Positions 53,718-62,663 of a stretch of 64,000 bases of DNA are shown here, one piece after another. The DNA comes from Actinomycetota bacterium. GTDB lineage: Bacteria; Actinomycetota; Geothermincolia; Geothermincolales; RBG-13-55-18. A program made the translations under genes and the position numbers. The stretch lies in the NCBI GenBank assembly GCA_028697145.1, contig JAQVFR010000002.1, positions 87,394 through 151,393 of the forward strand, given 5' to 3'. How positions within the stretch are numbered: position 1 is the first letter of the stretch; each line of letters starts with the position of its first letter. The notes beneath the pieces are model-generated. The model had not been told where the DNA came from. It did not search any database and saw only the letters and a program-made list of their open reading frames with translations.

Positions 53718-55481
53718 TCAGGAGTTCGAGGTAAAGACCAGTGTCGCCTCGTTACCTTCCCGGTTAAAGCGCAGCTCATCGGCATAATGACGCACGATAA
53801 GAAGCCCGCGGCCCCGCTCCGAGAGAACGTCGGGCACTTCGCCCCGGGCGCCTTCCTGACGCAGGTGATCGAACCCCTCGCCCTCGTCGCGGACGCGGAT
53901 GGTCGCGCGCGTCGGCTCGGCCTTTACCGTGATATAGACCTTTTTCGAGACGTCGCAGCGGTTGCCGTGCTCCATGGCGTTATGCAGCAGTTCCTCCAGG
54001 CAGAGGCGAAGCGTTATGGGGTCCTTGAGGCCCTCGAACCCCTGGAGGGTCTCTAGGACGCTGTCGATAACGTAGCGTATCTGCAGCACGTCAGTCCCCA
54101 CCGTCATGGTGAGGTCATAGAGGTCCTCCAGCTCCAGCACCATGACGGCTATATCGTCCGGCTGGGGCGCGTCTCCGGAGAAGAGCATTATCTCGTCGGC
54201 GAGGGCGTCGAGGAAGGCCTCGATGTCCTGGCCGGCGAGGGAATTGACCAGCTCCACCAGCCTTTTCCTGCCCAGTATCTCGCCCTTGGCGTTCAAGGCA
54301 CCGGTGAGGCCGTCGGTATAGAGCAACACACGGTCACCGCGTTCCAGTTTCACCGTCCTCTCCTGGTACATGCCGTCCTCCATGAGGCCGACCGGAAACC
54401 CCTCGCCCTCGAGGTAATCGAATCCGCCGCCCTGCCCCCGCAACAGGAGCGGCGGTTCATGCCCCGCCTTGGTATAGGTGAGGGTGTTGTCGTTGTTGTC
54501 GTAGAAGGCGTAGAAGAGGGTGGCGAAACCATATTGCGACTCGTTGAAGAACCTGCGGAACGCGGCATTGGCCTCGTCCAGGATGGTGCGGGGTGAGATA
54601 TGGTGCCGCCCCACCTCGTAAAGTATGGTGGTGAGCACGGACATGATCAGCGCGGCCGGCATACCCTTGTTGGCGACGTCCCCGATCATCACTCCGAACT
54701 TGTTCGGGCAGAACTGTGTGCGCAGCTTCTGGCAGCGGTCCTGCGCTTCGGAGGAACAATAGAAGCAGAAGCGGGAGTCGCGGTCGAGCGGGATGACGCT
54801 GAAGAAATCCCCGCCCACCGCCGACGCGGGCATCAAGCGGGACACCATACGCACGGAGGCGCAGGGCACATGGGTGGAGATGATGGAGCGCTGGATGCGG
54901 CTGGCCATGAGCATTTCCTTGTTCAGGTGATCCCGGTCCCTTCTCAGGGCCTGGTACAGGCGCGCGTTCTCGATGGCCACCGCGGCCATGTCCGCGAATG
55001 AGCCCAGCAGCTCCAGATCGGAATGGTCGAAGCGGCGCCTGCGCGTGGTGTTGGAGATATTGAGCACGCCGATGACCTTGCCGTCGGCGCGCAGCGGCAC
55101 CGCCAGCGCGCTCTTTACGCTGGGGTCACTTCCGGTGAAACGGTGGTCGGAGACCACGTCCTGAAGCACCAGGGGTTCCCCGTGCTCGGCCACCCATCCG
55201 GCTATGCCCTCGCCAAGGGGCACGCGGAACTCGAGCGCCGAATCCAGGCCGCGGGACGCTTTGACCACCAGTTCCCGGCTATCATCTTCCAGGAGCATGA
55301 TGCTGCCGCGGTCGGCAGCCAGCAGTTCCATCGCCTGCTCGACGACGCGCTCCAGCCGCGTGGTCAGGTCAAGCGTCGCGGCCAGCATGCGCCCTATGCG
55401 ATAGAGATCACCGTTGGAGACGGCTCCCCGTGGTGAACTCCTCGTATCCTCTTCCGCTTTTTCCATCATCTCCGCGCTCAC
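53718..55481 (-). CDS. GAF-SpoIIE phosphatase-HATPase signalling protein with Cys cluster
   Basis: A 587-residue multidomain protein. A GAF domain (about 35-175) is followed by a SpoIIE/RsbU-type PP2C phosphatase (about 200-400; GGDFF and GDVANKG) and an RsbW-like HATPase_c domain (about 440-587). Between GGDFF and GDVANKG there is an insertion with Cys239, Cys242, Cys250 and Cys258. The gene overlaps the STAS gene upstream by 4 nt. It should dephosphorylate the STAS partner, and the kinase domain could rephosphorylate it, a complete switch in two genes. Confidence 0.93.
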   Translation of the reverse strand: MSAEMMEKAEEDTRSSPRGAVSNGDLYRIGRMLAATLDLTTRLERVVEQAMELLAADRGSIMLLEDDSRELVVKASRGLDSALEFRVPLGEGIAGWVAEHGEPLVLQDVVSDHRFTGSDPSVKSALAVPLRADGKVIGVLNISNTTRRRRFDHSDLELLGSFADMAAVAIENARLYQALRRDRDHLNKEMLMASRIQRSIISTHVPCASVRMVSRLMPASAVGGDFFSVIPLDRDSRFCFYCSSEAQDRCQKLRTQFCPNKFGVMIGDVANKGMPAALIMSVLTTILYEVGRHHISPRTILDEANAAFRRFFNESQYGFATLFYAFYDNNDNTLTYTKAGHEPPLLLRGQGGGFDYLEGEGFPVGLMEDGMYQERTVKLERGDRVLLYTDGLTGALNAKGEILGRKRLVELVNSLAGQDIEAFLDALADEIMLFSGDAPQPDDIAVMVLELEDLYDLTMTVGTDVLQIRYVIDSVLETLQGFEGLKDPITLRLCLEELLHNAMEHGNRCDVSKKVYITVKAEPTRATIRVRDEGEGFDHLRQEGARGEVPDVLSERGRGLLIVRHYADELRFNREGNEATLVFTSNS

Positions 55482-55822
55482 CTGAAGCTCCCGATTGCCT
55501 CCTCTTCGTCCTCGTAGATGTCGATGATCTTGGTGAACCTCACCACGTCGAGCAGTTCCCTGATGGCTTCGCCAGCCCGCAGTATCTTCAGGACTCCCTT
55601 GTTCTGGCTGGATTTCTTGTATGCGTCGGCGATGATGCTGAGCCCCGCGGTGTTGATGTAGGTGAGCCCGTCGATATCAAGGATGATATTGTAGCAGCCC
55701 TCCGCAAAGACCCCCTCGACGGCGTCCCCGAACAGCTCCACCGTTTCGGAGTCAACCACCCCCGATACCTTTACCACGGCGATCTCTCCCATATCGCCGA
55801 CCCTTGACACCGCAATCTCCAT
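55478..55822 (-). CDS. STAS-domain anti-sigma factor antagonist
   Basis: A 114-residue SpoIIAA/RsbV-type protein. The phosphorylated serine would be in the segment TYINTAGLSIIADA, here with Thr/Ser in the right place. The ATG at 55822 has GGAGGAAG upstream. It overlaps the phosphatase gene by 4 nt, so both are made together. No sigma factor gene is nearby. Confidence 0.92.
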   Translation of the reverse strand: MEIAVSRVGDMGEIAVVKVSGVVDSETVELFGDAVEGVFAEGCYNIILDIDGLTYINTAGLSIIADAYKKSSQNKGVLKILRAGEAIRELLDVVRFTKIIDIYEDEEEAIGSFR

Positions 55823-55911
55823 GAACTTCCTCCTCTCCGACCACCTGGTTAGACAGGGACAATGATGGTATCGGCACAACCTCGCCGTCATTTGAATGAC
55901 TACATGTGGTG

Positions 55912-55940
55912 TTGATAGAAGAATATTTTTACTATATATT
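55912..55940 (+). promoter_or_regulatory. Promoter of the chelatase-like gene
   Basis: TTGATA (55912-55917), 17-nt spacer and TATATT (55935-55940). The leader is about 21 nt to the ATG at 55968. The region is AT-rich and may also drive the divergent STAS gene. Confidence 0.65.
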
Positions 55941-55967
55941 GTATTAAAAAGATGGAAGGATGATCGC

Positions 55968-57974
55968 ATGAAGCAGGGCTTCATCCTCTACCCGTTCTCG
56001 GCTATCGTGGGACAGGCGAAGATGAAGCGTGCCCTGCTGATCAACGCAGTCGATCCCCGCATCGGCGGGCTTCTGATAAAAGGTGAGAGGGGCACGGGGA
56101 AATCCACGGCCGCCAGGGCCCTCGCGGACCTGCTTCCCGACATCGAGACCGTCGCAGACTGCCCTTTCTCGTGCAACCCGCACAACGAGGAGGAGATGTG
56201 TACCTCCTGCCTCGACCGCAGCCGGGGGGGTGAACCCCTCCCCGTCCTCACCCGTCCCATGCGCTTCGTCACCCTGCCCCTGAACGCCAGCGAGGACCGG
56301 GTCATAGGGACCCTGGACCTGGAGAAGGCCCTGCGGGAAGGGGTCAAGGATTTCGAGGCCGGCATACTCGCCGAGGCCAACCGCTCGCTTCTTTACGTAG
56401 ACGAGGTCAACCTCCTCGACGACCACATAGTGGACGTGTTGCTCGACGCCGCGGCCATGGGCGTGAACCTGGTGGAACGCGAAGGGGTATCTTACTCGCA
56501 CCCGTCCTCTTTCATCATGGTGGGCACCATGAACCCGGAAGAGGGCGAGCTGCGCCCTCAGCTCGAAGACCGCTTCGGGCTGTGCGTGGAGGTGGAGGGA
56601 GAGAAAGCCGGTACAGACCGCGTGGAGGTGATCCGCCGTCGCCAGCGTTTTCTCGATGATCCAAGGCTGCTGCAATCGTCCTTCGCCGCCTCACAGGAGA
56701 GGCTTCGCGCGGAGCTAACGCGCGCAAGGGAGCTCCTGCCCCACATCGAGCTCCCTGACTCCATCATGGAGCTGGTCGCGCGCATCGCGGTCGAGCTGGG
56801 AGTATGTGGGCACCGTGCCGATATCGCCACCTGCCAGGCCGCCAGGGCCCTCGCCGCCCTGGAGGGCAAGACGGTCATCGCTGAAGGCCACATCCGCGAG
56901 GCAGCGGAGATGGCCCTCGTGCACCGTTTGAGGAGAACCCCCTTCGACGACCAACTCAAGGACCTGGAGCGGCTGGAGCGCATCATAGAGCGCAAGGGAA
57001 AGCTGATCGACCTCCCGCTCCAGGACCCTCTCCCGGGCTCGATGCCGGCCGCGGAGCATGCCTCCGTGACGGCGGGAGACACCGAGAACCGGCCACCTGG
57101 TGCGGCCGGTGACAGGGAAGCCGCGGCGTCCGCCAATGAGCTGGAAGCGCCCTCCCTGCAGGGGCTCGCGGCCAAGGTATCCCGCATGGCCAGCGGCAAG
57201 AGGAGCAGCGCGGTCACGGAAACGGGCGCAGGCAGGCGCGTCGGCCACCGCCTCCCCCGCCCCGACGAGGAGATAGGGACCGCCAACCTGGCATTGGATG
57301 CAACGCTCCGCGCCGCGGCCGCGAGGACGGCGGGGAGCGATCAGCCGCTGAGTATCAGCAAGGAGGACTTGCGCGCCTCCATCAGGAGGCGAAAGGTCGG
57401 AAACCTCATCCTGTTCATCCTTGACGCCAGCGCTTCCATGGGATGCAACGAGCGCATAGAGACCACAAAGAAGGTGGTGAGCCAACTGCTTGTGGACGCT
57501 TATCAGAAGCGGGACCGTGTGGGCCTGATATCATTCCGTGACGAAGGGGCCCAACTCGTCCTCAACCCGACCTCCAGCGTGCAGCTGGCAAACCTGCGCA
57601 TCAAGGACCTCTCCACGGGCGGCGCTACCCCGCTCAACCATGGGCTGGCCCTGGGGCTGCTGGTGGCGAAGAGGGAGCTGAGGCGGGACCCGGACATGGT
57701 CCCGCTGCTGGTGCTCATAACCGACGGGCACGGCAACGTGGGATACGCCTCGGACAACCCCCTGCGGGAGAGCCTCGAGCTGGCGGAGAAAATCCGCTCT
57801 CAGAACCTCCAATGCCTGGTTTTCGATACGTCTCCGGGGATAATCCGCACGAAAGAAGGACGCGCCGCTCCCTCGCAGGCCAGACGCATAGCCGAGGCCA
57901 TGGGGGCGGAATACCATCACCTCGCGAGCTTCCAACCCCGGGAGATGCTGGACCGCCTGGGCAAGCATCTTTGA
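55968..57974 (+). CDS. Magnesium/cobalt chelatase-like I-D fusion
   Basis: A 668-residue fusion of a BchI-type AAA ATPase (Walker A KGERGTGKST, Walker B LLYVDEVNLLDD) with a BchD-type VWA domain (MIDAS DASASMG near the C-terminus, TDGHGN). A four-cysteine cluster CPFSCNP/CTSCLD near residues 65-80 probably binds zinc. A proline/acid-rich linker separates the halves. The family inserts magnesium or cobalt into tetrapyrroles with a large H/N subunit that is not in the window. It has a good AAGGA site and its own promoter. Confidence 0.88.
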   Translation: MKQGFILYPFSAIVGQAKMKRALLINAVDPRIGGLLIKGERGTGKSTAARALADLLPDIETVADCPFSCNPHNEEEMCTSCLDRSRGGEPLPVLTRPMRFVTLPLNASEDRVIGTLDLEKALREGVKDFEAGILAEANRSLLYVDEVNLLDDHIVDVLLDAAAMGVNLVEREGVSYSHPSSFIMVGTMNPEEGELRPQLEDRFGLCVEVEGEKAGTDRVEVIRRRQRFLDDPRLLQSSFAASQERLRAELTRARELLPHIELPDSIMELVARIAVELGVCGHRADIATCQAARALAALEGKTVIAEGHIREAAEMALVHRLRRTPFDDQLKDLERLERIIERKGKLIDLPLQDPLPGSMPAAEHASVTAGDTENRPPGAAGDREAAASANELEAPSLQGLAAKVSRMASGKRSSAVTETGAGRRVGHRLPRPDEEIGTANLALDATLRAAAARTAGSDQPLSISKEDLRASIRRRKVGNLILFILDASASMGCNERIETTKKVVSQLLVDAYQKRDRVGLISFRDEGAQLVLNPTSSVQLANLRIKDLSTGGATPLNHGLALGLLVAKRELRRDPDMVPLLVLITDGHGNVGYASDNPLRESLELAEKIRSQNLQCLVFDTSPGIIRTKEGRAAPSQARRIAEAMGAEYHHLASFQPREMLDRLGKHL

Positions 57975-58137
57975 ACCCGGGAGGCCTGGCACGCGTGGCC
58001 TGCGCACCCTCGTTCGATAATAAGCTAAAAAGCGGAGTTTTCCTGCCGATAAAGAGGGAGTAGGGACCTGACGGCACGAGCGGACTGAGGGGTGAACGGC
58101 CGGACCGGGCAGGGCCGCCATCCCCTTGAGGTATGCA

Positions 58138-60003
58138 ATGGTGGAAGAGCAAGGGGCAAGGGCCGCGGAAGGGGCAGGAGAACCCCGTAAACCGATCGGC
58201 TATCTCCTCCCTCTCATCGTAGCCATCATCGCTGTCCTAGTCGGGGGCATGATAGCGGTATCGGCCACTTGCGATCCGCCCGTCGTCTATATACTCGAGG
58301 GCGTGCTGGGCGCATGCGTGGTCGCGCTGGGGGTCTTTCTCGCCTTTGAGTGGTGGCACTTCAGGGAACAGAACAGGGGCTACATAGACGAGATCACCGA
58401 CCTGAACCTGAGGTTCGGCATACTAGCCGACGCCGTCAGCGCTGTCAGCTCGACCCTGGACCTGGAGGAGCTGGTGGCGAATATCCTCGGGGTCATGCTC
58501 ACCCTGACCAACTCGAGGATCGGGGTGGTCCTGGTGCCGGATGAGGACACCAAGTACCTGACGGTGCTCTCGCACCGGGGTTTCAGGGACAAGGCGGTGC
58601 GCGGCCTCAAGATCGAGGTGGGCAAGGGGGCCGTGGGGAAAGCGTTCAAGAGCGGTCAGACGGTGATCCGCAAGAACCTTCCGGAAGATCCCAAGGCCGC
58701 AGAGACATACGCCGAGGGTAAAAGCCCCTCTTCGCAGATAATCATGCCCTTGAAGGCCAAGGGGCAGTTGGTGGGTATAGCGGTCACCGCCTCGATCGAG
58801 GAGCACGAATATAAACCGGATGAAGTCGTGCTGCTCTCCAGCCTCTGCCACGAGCTGGCCGTGGCCATGATAAACGTGGACCTCTACCAGCAGAGCCAGA
58901 AGACCCTGGAATGGCTCGCCGACACCCAGGAATATACCGAGCATTTCATCCAGGAGATGCTGGCGGGCGCCATTGTGATAAACAACGATGGCGACGTCAT
59001 ATACTTCAACGACGAGGCCGCCTCCATCATGGGTATCTCCGCGACGGAGGCCATCGGGGTGAATTATGAGGACATGTCGGAGGAGGTCGACAAGTTCCGC
59101 CCTCTCTCCTATCTCAAGCCCATATTTCGGCTGTGCCTGGAGGAGGACCGCGTGTTCCGCCGTCACGAGATCACCATCACCGGACCTGAGAACAACAAGG
59201 TGATCCTGAACTTCAACGCCTTTCCCCTCCACCGCTCCAAGGGGGAGAGGATGGGGGCGTCCATGGTGTTCATGGACGTCTCGGCGATAAAGGACATGGA
59301 AGCGCGTCTCAGGCAGCAGGACCACCTGTCGATCCTGGGACAGATGGCCGCCAAGATAGCGCACGAGGTCAAGAACCCGCTCTTCGCCATCATCGGGCTG
59401 GCCGACGAGCTGGTGGAGGAGGAAACCGATCCCGACCGCAGACACTTGATCGAGATGATCCACCAGGAGGCGACCCTCAGCAACCAGTGGATCTCCGGGA
59501 TGTTGACCTTCAGCAAGTCGCCTTTCCCCGTGGGCGAGGAAGCGGCGCTCGTGCTGCAGTCGTGCGTTCCCGAGCTCATCGCCGATTTCCAGCGCACCCA
59601 CGCTCAGGATAACCTGAAGATCGTGCGGGACTTCGATGAGGCCATGCCGCCTGTCATGTTGAGCCGCGATAATATGCGGCATATCCTCTTCAACCTGCTG
59701 GAGAACTCCATGCAGGCCATGCCCCGGGGAGGGGTGATAACCGTGCGAGCCCGTTACGCGGGCAACGGGTACGTGGAGATGCGCGTGGAGGATACGGGGG
59801 GTGGGATCCAGCCGGAGATACTGTCCTCGGTTTTCGAGCCTTTCTTCACCACCAAGGACGGGGGCACCGGGCTCGGCCTGTCCATTGTGCAGAAAATCCT
59901 CCTGGACATCGGCGGCGACATAGATGTACGCTCACAACAGGATTTGGGTACCACCTTCATCCTCAAGCTGCCAACAAGAGGAGTCGGTCATGAACGGAGT
60001 TAA
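58138..60003 (+). CDS. Membrane sensor histidine kinase (GAF, PAS, HisKA, HATPase)
   Basis: A 621-residue sensor kinase. Two membrane helices (about 20-43 and 51-73) are followed by a GAF domain (about 90-250), a PAS domain (about 270-390), a HisKA dimerisation helix with the phospho-His in AAKIAHEVKNPL, and an HATPase domain with N, G1 (DTGGGI) and G2 (GTGLGLSI) boxes. The ATG at 58138 follows GAGGT. Its stop overlaps the response regulator start by 14 nt. The signal is unknown; cytoplasmic sensing by GAF/PAS is likely. Confidence 0.93.
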   Translation: MVEEQGARAAEGAGEPRKPIGYLLPLIVAIIAVLVGGMIAVSATCDPPVVYILEGVLGACVVALGVFLAFEWWHFREQNRGYIDEITDLNLRFGILADAVSAVSSTLDLEELVANILGVMLTLTNSRIGVVLVPDEDTKYLTVLSHRGFRDKAVRGLKIEVGKGAVGKAFKSGQTVIRKNLPEDPKAAETYAEGKSPSSQIIMPLKAKGQLVGIAVTASIEEHEYKPDEVVLLSSLCHELAVAMINVDLYQQSQKTLEWLADTQEYTEHFIQEMLAGAIVINNDGDVIYFNDEAASIMGISATEAIGVNYEDMSEEVDKFRPLSYLKPIFRLCLEEDRVFRRHEITITGPENNKVILNFNAFPLHRSKGERMGASMVFMDVSAIKDMEARLRQQDHLSILGQMAAKIAHEVKNPLFAIIGLADELVEEETDPDRRHLIEMIHQEATLSNQWISGMLTFSKSPFPVGEEAALVLQSCVPELIADFQRTHAQDNLKIVRDFDEAMPPVMLSRDNMRHILFNLLENSMQAMPRGGVITVRARYAGNGYVEMRVEDTGGGIQPEILSSVFEPFFTTKDGGTGLGLSIVQKILLDIGGDIDVRSQQDLGTTFILKLPTRGVGHERS

Positions 60004-60361
60004 CGCCAGGCTTCTTATCGTGGACGACAACGAAGGGGTCAGGCACCTCGTCTCTCGCTGGCTGGAGAGAGCCGGCTTCTCGGTGCAGGAGGCAAAGGAC
60101 GGGGCCGAAGCGATAGACATGGTCAAGAAAGACCCTCCCGACATCATCCTCGCGGACATACGGATGCCCAAGGTCGACGGTATCGAGCTGGCGCGCGTCA
60201 TTAAGAACGAGTACCCAGCCATCAAGATAATCCTCATGACCGCATACTCCTCCCCGCAGACCATCGCGCAAGCCCGTCGCGAGGGAGTCGACGACTACCT
60301 GGAGAAGCCCTTCACCAAGGACCAGGTCGAACGGATAACCATGGAGGCGCTCTCCACCTGA
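59990..60361 (+). CDS. CheY-like response regulator
   Basis: A 123-residue single-domain receiver with the acidic pocket Asp12-Asp13, the phospho-acceptor Asp56 (ADIRMP), Thr in MTAY and Lys in EKPF. There is no output domain, so it acts by protein contact. The start overlaps the kinase gene by 14 nt and has AGGAG six bases upstream. It forms a two-gene unit with the kinase. Confidence 0.93.
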   Translation: MNGVNARLLIVDDNEGVRHLVSRWLERAGFSVQEAKDGAEAIDMVKKDPPDIILADIRMPKVDGIELARVIKNEYPAIKIILMTAYSSPQTIAQARREGVDDYLEKPFTKDQVERITMEALST

Positions 60362-60407
60362 CCGGGGATTGGACCGTTGGGCGCGTCCCCCTCCGCCGTT
60401 GTTACCC

Positions 60408-61229
60408 TCAAGCGGGAAGCCGCAGGGCGGACCTCTCGCGGCCGTTGAAGACCACCAGCTCCTCGTACCCTACGCGCCGCAGCAGGGAAAGCGCCTCCTC
60501 GAAATCCCGGCCCACTTCACCGGGGCGGTGGGCATCCGAGCCCAGGGTCACGGAGATATCCCGCTCGCGGCAAAGCCGCAGGAAGTCCTCGCCGGGATAT
60601 ATCTCTTTGACCGGTTTGCGCAAGCCGGCCGTGTTTACCTCCACCACCACGCCGCTTTCGGCTATGCGGTCCAGGCAGTCTTCATGCAGGTGGCGCACGT
60701 CCGCGTCGGGCCGGAACCCGAACTTCTTCACCAGGTCCGGATGGGCAAGCACGTCGAAGAGGCCGCATTCCGCCGCCTCGCCCAGGAGATCGAAATAGCG
60801 TTCCCACAACGCGAGCAGATCGCGGCCCGCGTACCCGTCGAGGTTGCGCGGGTCGTCGAAGCCCCACCCGTCCACGAAGTGCAGGGACCCCATGACGTAA
60901 TCGAAGGGGTGGGCATCGAGGAGCGCGTGAAGGCGTGACGCCGTCTGCGGGAGATAGTCCACCTCTATGCCGAGCCGGATGTGAGGGCCGCGATAACGGC
61001 CGCGCAGCTCTTCCACCTCCCTCACGTAGAGGGGGAATTCCTCCAGGCCCATGCTCAGGGTCTCGTCCCTTGTGTGCAGCAGGGGCATGTGATCCGAGAA
61101 TCCCAGCTCCACCAGGCCGATCTCGAGGGCCCTGGCCGCGTAGTCCTCCAGGCGGCCCTCGGCATGACCGCAGCGGGCGGTATGCACGTGGTAATCGACC
61201 AGGTTCAAGTCCTTCATAGAGTGAAGCAT
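60408..61229 (-). CDS. PHP-domain histidinol-phosphatase-like protein
   Basis: A 273-residue PHP-superfamily hydrolase, closest in pattern to HisJ-type histidinol-phosphatases. Metal ligands are in DYHVHTARCGHAEG, GFSDHMP, GSLHFVD, AHPD and GSDAHRPGE. No other histidine gene is in the window, so another phosphate substrate is possible. The start is at 61229 or the ATG four codons later. It is convergent with the response regulator gene. Confidence 0.88.
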   Translation of the reverse strand: MLHSMKDLNLVDYHVHTARCGHAEGRLEDYAARALEIGLVELGFSDHMPLLHTRDETLSMGLEEFPLYVREVEELRGRYRGPHIRLGIEVDYLPQTASRLHALLDAHPFDYVMGSLHFVDGWGFDDPRNLDGYAGRDLLALWERYFDLLGEAAECGLFDVLAHPDLVKKFGFRPDADVRHLHEDCLDRIAESGVVVEVNTAGLRKPVKEIYPGEDFLRLCRERDISVTLGSDAHRPGEVGRDFEEALSLLRRVGYEELVVFNGRERSALRLPA

Positions 61230-61331
61230 AACAGATTCAGCGGCACTTCTCGGGGAAGAACCGGAGATGATATACTTCTTTGGTACGCTAGGAGGGAAGA
61301 TTTCTTTTCATTAGAAAGGAGGACGTGGGGA

Positions 61332-61502
61332 ATGGGTAAGGCGAGGAAGCTCAAGAAGGCGGAAAAGATCGTCGCGTGTGCCGATAAGAAATCGAGCAAG
61401 CTGGAGAAGAAACTGGCGAAACTCGATAAGAAGAGCGCGAAAGCCCAGAAAAAGGTGGACAAGCTCTCGAAGAAGCTCGGGGGAGCCGGCACAGAGGATT
61501 AG
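61332..61502 (+). CDS. Lysine-heptad small protein
   Basis: A 56-residue protein with 19 lysines. Residues 19-46 are four exact KKxxKxx heptads, a partial fifth follows, and another such heptad at residues 8-14 is offset by four residues. It should form a straight helix or coiled coil with a lysine-rich face. A good AAAGGAGG and TATACT (61271-61276) precede it and an intrinsic terminator follows. I do not recognise the family. It could bind nucleic acid, polyphosphate or an acidic surface. Confidence 0.75.
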   Translation: MGKARKLKKAEKIVACADKKSSKLEKKLAKLDKKSAKAQKKVDKLSKKLGGAGTED

Positions 61503-61534
61503 CGCTTAGCTGGAAATCGCTCGTTGTCTCGAAC

Positions 61535-61567
61535 CAGGGGGCAGCCTGGACGGCTGTCCCCTGTTTT
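61535..61567 (+). terminator. Intrinsic terminator of the lysine-heptad gene
   Basis: A 12-bp stem (61535-61546 with 61552-61563, one G-T pair) with loop TGGAC is followed by TTTT (61564-61567). It lies 32 nt after the stop codon. Confidence 0.85.
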
Positions 61568-61596
61568 CCGTATCGGTATCATCCCTGCCCTGCGGG

Positions 61597-62511
61597 TCAG
61601 CCCTCCCCTTCCTTCAGGTTCAGCAGCTCTTCCTTGGCCCTCTGGAACTCGGCATCGCTGAGGGCGCCGGACTTGTGCAGCTCCGAGAGCTTTTCCAGGC
61701 GCTCCACCACGCTTTCCCCCACCGCCGGAGCGGCCGGAGCGGCCGGGGCGGCCGGCGCCGGACCCTGACGCAGGACCGCGGCCATCTCCCTCGCCATGTC
61801 CTTGCCCTGCTTCGTCTCCAGCGTCTCCTCCAGGGCTTCGCGCTGCTCGAACACCTGCTTCTTGACCTCCAGGGGATGGCCGATGTTCGTAAAGGGCTGC
61901 TGCCCGAACTCCGAGGCCGTCTCCATCACCACGTCGCCGTAGTCGAAGATCCTCTCCCAGGCGTTCTGGCTGCTGCGGATATTCGTTATCTGTTCCAGGG
62001 GTATGGACATGGTGCTCTTGTTGATGATCCCCTGGGAAAGGATGACGCGGCGGTCGGTGAGGACGAAATGGGCGAATATCCAGGCGAAAATGGGATAGAC
62101 GAGCCATCCGATTATCACCACGAAGAAGGCGATCCACACCACGGTGGTCCATAGATCCCTGAACCTCTCGTTGTTTTCGAACACCATCAGTACGATAAAG
62201 CCGCCAACGGCCAGGATCATGACGGAAAGGGGTATGAGCATGCGTTTTTCCGGCAGGTTCCGCCGCTCGAAAAGCGGCCAGGCACCATACATGACTATGA
62301 AGAACAGGGCGAGGATGCCTATGAGGGCGATGTATCCCCAGTTGGTCTCGGGTTCCGGACTCGGTTTGAAGGTGGTCAGCAGGAGCACGAGGGCGACGAT
62401 GGCCCCCGCCCCGATGATGAAGTTCCTCCATATCTCCCACAGGGAATGCCTCCTGTCGAAGATTATGGTCTCCTGCGGCTCTATCAATTTCTTGTGATAC
62501 TGCTCGGCCAT
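61597..62511 (-). CDS. Membrane protein with bacterial PH and SHOCT domains
   Basis: A 304-residue protein with four membrane helices (about 32-47, 58-76, 90-108, 120-145), a bacterial PH-like domain (about 150-215, FVLTDRRVILSQGIINK), an Ala/Pro linker (about 245-262) and a C-terminal SHOCT domain (about 268-302, LHKSGALSDAEFQRAKEEL). Such proteins are of unknown function, perhaps in membrane stress. The gene is convergent with the lysine-heptad gene. Confidence 0.85.
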   Translation of the reverse strand: MAEQYHKKLIEPQETIIFDRRHSLWEIWRNFIIGAGAIVALVLLLTTFKPSPEPETNWGYIALIGILALFFIVMYGAWPLFERRNLPEKRMLIPLSVMILAVGGFIVLMVFENNERFRDLWTTVVWIAFFVVIIGWLVYPIFAWIFAHFVLTDRRVILSQGIINKSTMSIPLEQITNIRSSQNAWERIFDYGDVVMETASEFGQQPFTNIGHPLEVKKQVFEQREALEETLETKQGKDMAREMAAVLRQGPAPAAPAAPAAPAVGESVVERLEKLSELHKSGALSDAEFQRAKEELLNLKEGEG

Positions 62512-62663
62512 GTCCCCCTCCTTTAACGACCCGCCGCATCGGCCGGCCTCGCTTCGTCGCCCTGGACGTCCGCCGGCGCGTCCGTCGCCGCAATCCCGAT
62601 CCCCGCTCTCTCCCCTCGAGCCGGTTCACCCCGATGAAGCACCTGAGGATTCGCTGGCCGGCC

